A model generated the notes under the pieces. It did no database searches. It saw nothing but the letters and a program-made list of their open reading frames with translations, and was not told the origin of the DNA. The translations under genes and the position numbers were made by a program. A stretch of 64,000 nt of DNA from Terriglobia bacterium (GTDB taxonomy: Bacteria; Acidobacteriota; Terriglobia; UBA7540), in NCBI GenBank assembly GCA_035712365.1, contig DASTAW010000048.1, positions 310,001 through 374,000 of the forward strand, in the 5' to 3' direction. Below, piece after piece: positions 61,520-64,000 of this stretch. Within the stretch, counting starts at the first letter, position 1. Each line of letters begins with the position of its first letter.

Positions 61520-63484
61520 TCAATCCTGCGGTTTCATTCCTTGAGATGCATGCAGGACAAAGGTGTCAAGTTCGTCGGGGAACCCCAATACTCGCAGTTT
61601 GTCGCCTTGATTCAGAATCGTATCCGGATCGGGATTCAGCAGCGTCTCTCCCGTTGGCCGCGTTACGGAAACTACAGCCACGTGAAAGCCTTCCCAGATT
61701 TCGGAATTACGAATCGAACGGCCTGCCAGGTCGGAGTTTGTCAGGCTGGCCTCTCGCACCTCGGCGAAGCTCCGAGATGGTCCAGCATTCTTCTCTTGCA
61801 ACGAATCCATCGCCTTGCGGAATCCCCTGAGATAAGCCCTGATCTGCTTGTCAGGCACTTTGAGGTAGCTGAAGGCGTGCCGAATCAGAGTCGATGACGC
61901 TTCGAGTTCGGGTTGAATAATCTCCGTGGCCCCGGCCCTGGCCAGCACTTCGTGGTAGGCGGTTCGGTGTGCCCTGGCCAGGATAGGCGCGTCGGGGTTG
62001 AGGCGGCGGGCATTCATTACGGCCAGCCGGGCACGGTCCGGGTCGGGAATGGTCACGATGACGATGGAAGCCTTGTCCGCGCCAGCGCGCTGGAGAATGT
62101 CTCGATGGCCGGCATCTCCGAAATGCGCAGGAATTCCGCGCGTGCGAAGCGTTGCGGCCAAATCCGGATCGACCTCGACCACGAGATACGGAACTCCGAA
62201 AGTCGAAAGCGCCGTGCCGATCGCGCTGCCGATGCGGCCAAATCCGCAGAGCACGGTGTGGTTTTGCAGCCCTTCGCCGGCCGGGCTTGCCTGTGAATCT
62301 GTCACGGCATAACGTTTTCGGCGCATGCGCGCCAATACGCCTGGGGCCTGCCGGACCAGCACAGCGTTCAAAAGGATCGTCACGAGCGAGGCAGCCAGGG
62401 TGGCGTTATAAATGTCATCGCCGACGATTCCCGAACTGCGCGCCACCTGCACAAGCACATAGGAGATTTCTCCAATCTGAGTCAGCCCAATTGAGACTGT
62501 GAGGGCGGTCCAGATGGGATAACCGAAAAGGCGGACGATGCCCGTCCACACTACGAATTTGCCGAAGATGATCAGGGCGACCATGATCAGAACAACGGGC
62601 AGGTTTGAAAAAAGCATACGAGGATCAATGAGGAGCCCGATGCTTACGAAGAACAGGGCCACAAAGGCGTCCCGGAACGCGGATAACTGCGCCAGGGCCT
62701 CATGAGCATACTCCGATCCGCTGATGATCAGGCCGGCTACGAACGCGCCCAGCGCCAGCGATAACCCGACAGCGTGTGTGAGGGCCGCAGTTCCCAGGCA
62801 GATGGCTAAGACAACAATGAAAAAGATCTCGCGGTTCTGGGTCCGCGCCACGCGTTTGAGCGCCGGAGGCACCACCTTCCACGCCACCACGAAAGCGGGT
62901 GCGAGAATTGCAACCGCGCGACCGACTCCTCCAATCACCGGCCAGATTCGGCCCGGCCCAAAGCTGGCAAAGCTGGGGATCAGGATTATCAGGACGATGC
63001 CGGCCAGGTCTTCCACCAGCGTAATCGCCACCGCGATCCGGCCGGCAGTTGTGTGCATCTGGCCCCGGTCTGCCAGCAGACGCGTAAGGACCATCGTGCT
63101 GGACACGCATATAATCGCGCCGATCACGAGTCCCTGCCTGGTGGTCCAGCCAACCAGGCGCCCCGCGCCAATTCCCATGCCGATCAGAAGCAGAATTCCG
63201 ATGAACCCGCCAGCAAGAGTGACCCATTTTGCCCGAAGGAGATCTTTTAATGAGTATTCCAGCCCGACGGAAAACATCAGCAGAATCACGCCGATCTCAG
63301 CCAACGACTCCAATGAGTGGACATCGCTCACGGACGGCCCGGGGGTGAGGGGGCTGATGAGAACGCCGGCAAAGACGTAGCCGAGGATCAGAGGTTGACG
63401 CAACCGCCAGGCCACGAGGCCCCCCGCGACCGCCGCCAGAAAAACGAGGGCCAGATCTCGAAGGATGCCGGGATCAGGTGTCAT
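61520..63484 (-). CDS. CPA2-family cation:proton antiporter with TrkA-N and TrkA-C domains
   Basis: A 654-residue KefB/YbaL-like transporter. About 12 membrane segments (residues 1-390) include VALFFVSIGLLIDPRMLFSN and SLALGAFVAGLIISGSEYAHEAL, typical of monovalent cation:proton antiporters. A TrkA-N NAD-binding domain follows (VLCGFGRIGSAIGTALSTFG), and TrkA-C (ASLTNSDLAGRSIRNSEIWEGF to GDKLRVLGFPDEL) ends the protein. It is likely a K+ or Na+ efflux system regulated by nucleotide binding. The ATG at 63484 is consistent with the family. Confidence 0.92.
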   Translation of the reverse strand: MTPDPGILRDLALVFLAAVAGGLVAWRLRQPLILGYVFAGVLISPLTPGPSVSDVHSLESLAEIGVILLMFSVGLEYSLKDLLRAKWVTLAGGFIGILLLIGMGIGAGRLVGWTTRQGLVIGAIICVSSTMVLTRLLADRGQMHTTAGRIAVAITLVEDLAGIVLIILIPSFASFGPGRIWPVIGGVGRAVAILAPAFVVAWKVVPPALKRVARTQNREIFFIVVLAICLGTAALTHAVGLSLALGAFVAGLIISGSEYAHEALAQLSAFRDAFVALFFVSIGLLIDPRMLFSNLPVVLIMVALIIFGKFVVWTGIVRLFGYPIWTALTVSIGLTQIGEISYVLVQVARSSGIVGDDIYNATLAASLVTILLNAVLVRQAPGVLARMRRKRYAVTDSQASPAGEGLQNHTVLCGFGRIGSAIGTALSTFGVPYLVVEVDPDLAATLRTRGIPAHFGDAGHRDILQRAGADKASIVIVTIPDPDRARLAVMNARRLNPDAPILARAHRTAYHEVLARAGATEIIQPELEASSTLIRHAFSYLKVPDKQIRAYLRGFRKAMDSLQEKNAGPSRSFAEVREASLTNSDLAGRSIRNSEIWEGFHVAVVSVTRPTGETLLNPDPDTILNQGDKLRVLGFPDELDTFVLHASQGMKPQD

Positions 63485-63715
63485 AGGCGCTCTACGAACT
63501 TGCCCTTCTGCCAGAGGAACGGCGAGTCTGCGGGTTTCGCCTCCGCTTCAGGTGATCCGCAAATGATTGCTGCCGAACTGATGCGCAGCGACGGAAGAGA
63601 AAAACAGATGAGATGACCCAAAGGTCGAGAGAGGGCGGAACAATCGGCCCATGAGCCTCGATCTCCAGGCAATAAGGTCTCGACATGTTTCCGCCACTTT
63701 CGTCGTCGACCGCTG

Positions 63716-64000
63716 CTAAGCCTCAAGGTATTTCCGGTGTAGTTCCGCGAGATAGTTGTCCGTCATCCCTGCAATGTAATCGCAAACCACGCGGTGAACC
63801 GGTCCTTCCTTCGTCTTGCCAAAATAAAAGGGAGGCAGGCTTCGAGGATGTTCCATATAGAACTTGAACATCTGCGCCACGCACCGCACGATTTTCCTGC
63901 GCTCGTCGTGGATTTCCCGGTGGGTATAAAGATTGTCGCGGAGGAACACTTTCAGCGCCTGGGCCTCACGAGACCTTCGCGGGCTGAATCCAACCACGCG
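63716..64000 (-). CDS. dGTPase-like HD-domain protein, C-terminal part (cut by window end)
   Basis: The last ~95 codons of a gene whose 5' part lies beyond the window. The segment RSREAQALKVFLRDNLYTHREI and KTKEGPVHRVVCDYIAGMTDNYLAELHRKYL matches the C-terminal end of dGTP triphosphohydrolase-like proteins (the RVICDYIAGMTDxYA motif). The catalytic HD residues are not in the window. The family hydrolyses dNTPs to deoxynucleosides and triphosphate. Confidence 0.8.
   Translation of the reverse strand, partial: RVVGFSPRRSREAQALKVFLRDNLYTHREIHDERRKIVRCVAQMFKFYMEHPRSLPPFYFGKTKEGPVHRVVCDYIAGMTDNYLAELHRKYLEA

Overview
The window looks like a chromosomal segment of a GC-rich soil-type bacterium, most probably an Acidobacteriota member. 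Supporting signs are the dprA-topA-trmFO-xerC gene order, many Tat- or Sec-exported sugar-related enzymes, a psd-pssA-asd-like-lptE run, and a palindromic 'TGTAGCGCCGGGCTTCAGCCCGGCA'-type dispersed repeat. The phylum call is inference from gene content; no rRNA or tRNA gene was found to anchor it. Genes are dense on both strands and mostly housekeeping. I saw no prophage, insertion sequence or CRISPR array.

Layout. 0.2-5.3 kb: a carbohydrate block with a Tat-exported Gfo/Idh/MocA oxidoreductase, a DUF6807 (PmoA-like) protein, a divergent LacI-type regulator and a secreted esterase. 5.5-14 kb: DNA processing (dprA, topA), two exported proteins (SMP-30 lipoprotein, MetX-like hydrolase), trmFO and xerC. 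14.1-19.6 kb: thiolase, signal peptidase I, 3-hydroxyacyl-CoA dehydrogenase, recA and a transpeptidase. 19.7-22.8 kb (minus strand): the sulfate-assimilation operon sat-tauE-cysH, preceded by a near-consensus promoter, a 37-codon leader ORF with a Cys-Met-Cys-Cys-Cys run and an intrinsic terminator with a competing antiterminator. This is a complete candidate cysteine attenuator and the most interesting feature here. 22.8-31 kb (minus): HAD phosphatase, adenosine deaminase, zinc phospholipase/nuclease-like protein, amino-acid permease, a 51-aa Lys-rich protein, a LolA-like/thioredoxin fusion and PcrA helicase. 31.5-34.3 kb: a paired small EamA/SMR transporter, a BNR-type protein and an SDR enzyme.

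34.4-40.4 kb (minus): an overlapping operon psd-pssA-asd-like-lptE (phospholipid synthesis plus LPS export, with an Asd homologue lacking its catalytic Cys), a YdcH-like protein, a 58-aa exported Lys/His-rich peptide, tsaB-rimI, and a short zincin. 40.5-47.9 kb: a deoC remnant, a GAF-GAF-SpoIIE phosphatase, lysA, an unrecognised 190-aa protein, tlyA-nadK and a GH29 fucosidase. 48-53 kb: zinc alcohol dehydrogenase, phosphoketolase and an MFS transporter. 53.2-64 kb: RNase R, an A-rich repeat tract, a zinc-ribbon protein, an EF-G2-like GTPase, a nucleoside hydrolase, an M23 peptidase, a CPA2 antiporter and the C-terminal part of a dGTPase-like protein cut by the window end.

A recurrent theme is very short predicted 5' UTRs. 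For the SMP-30 gene, trmFO, the thiolase, tsaB and the cysteine leader ORF, a -10-like hexamer lies 7-15 bases from the start codon with no Shine-Dalgarno sequence, suggesting leaderless or near-leaderless translation. Other genes (xfp, fucosidase, SDR, the small exported peptide) have strong GGAGG sites. All functional calls are from reading the sequence; no database search was run.
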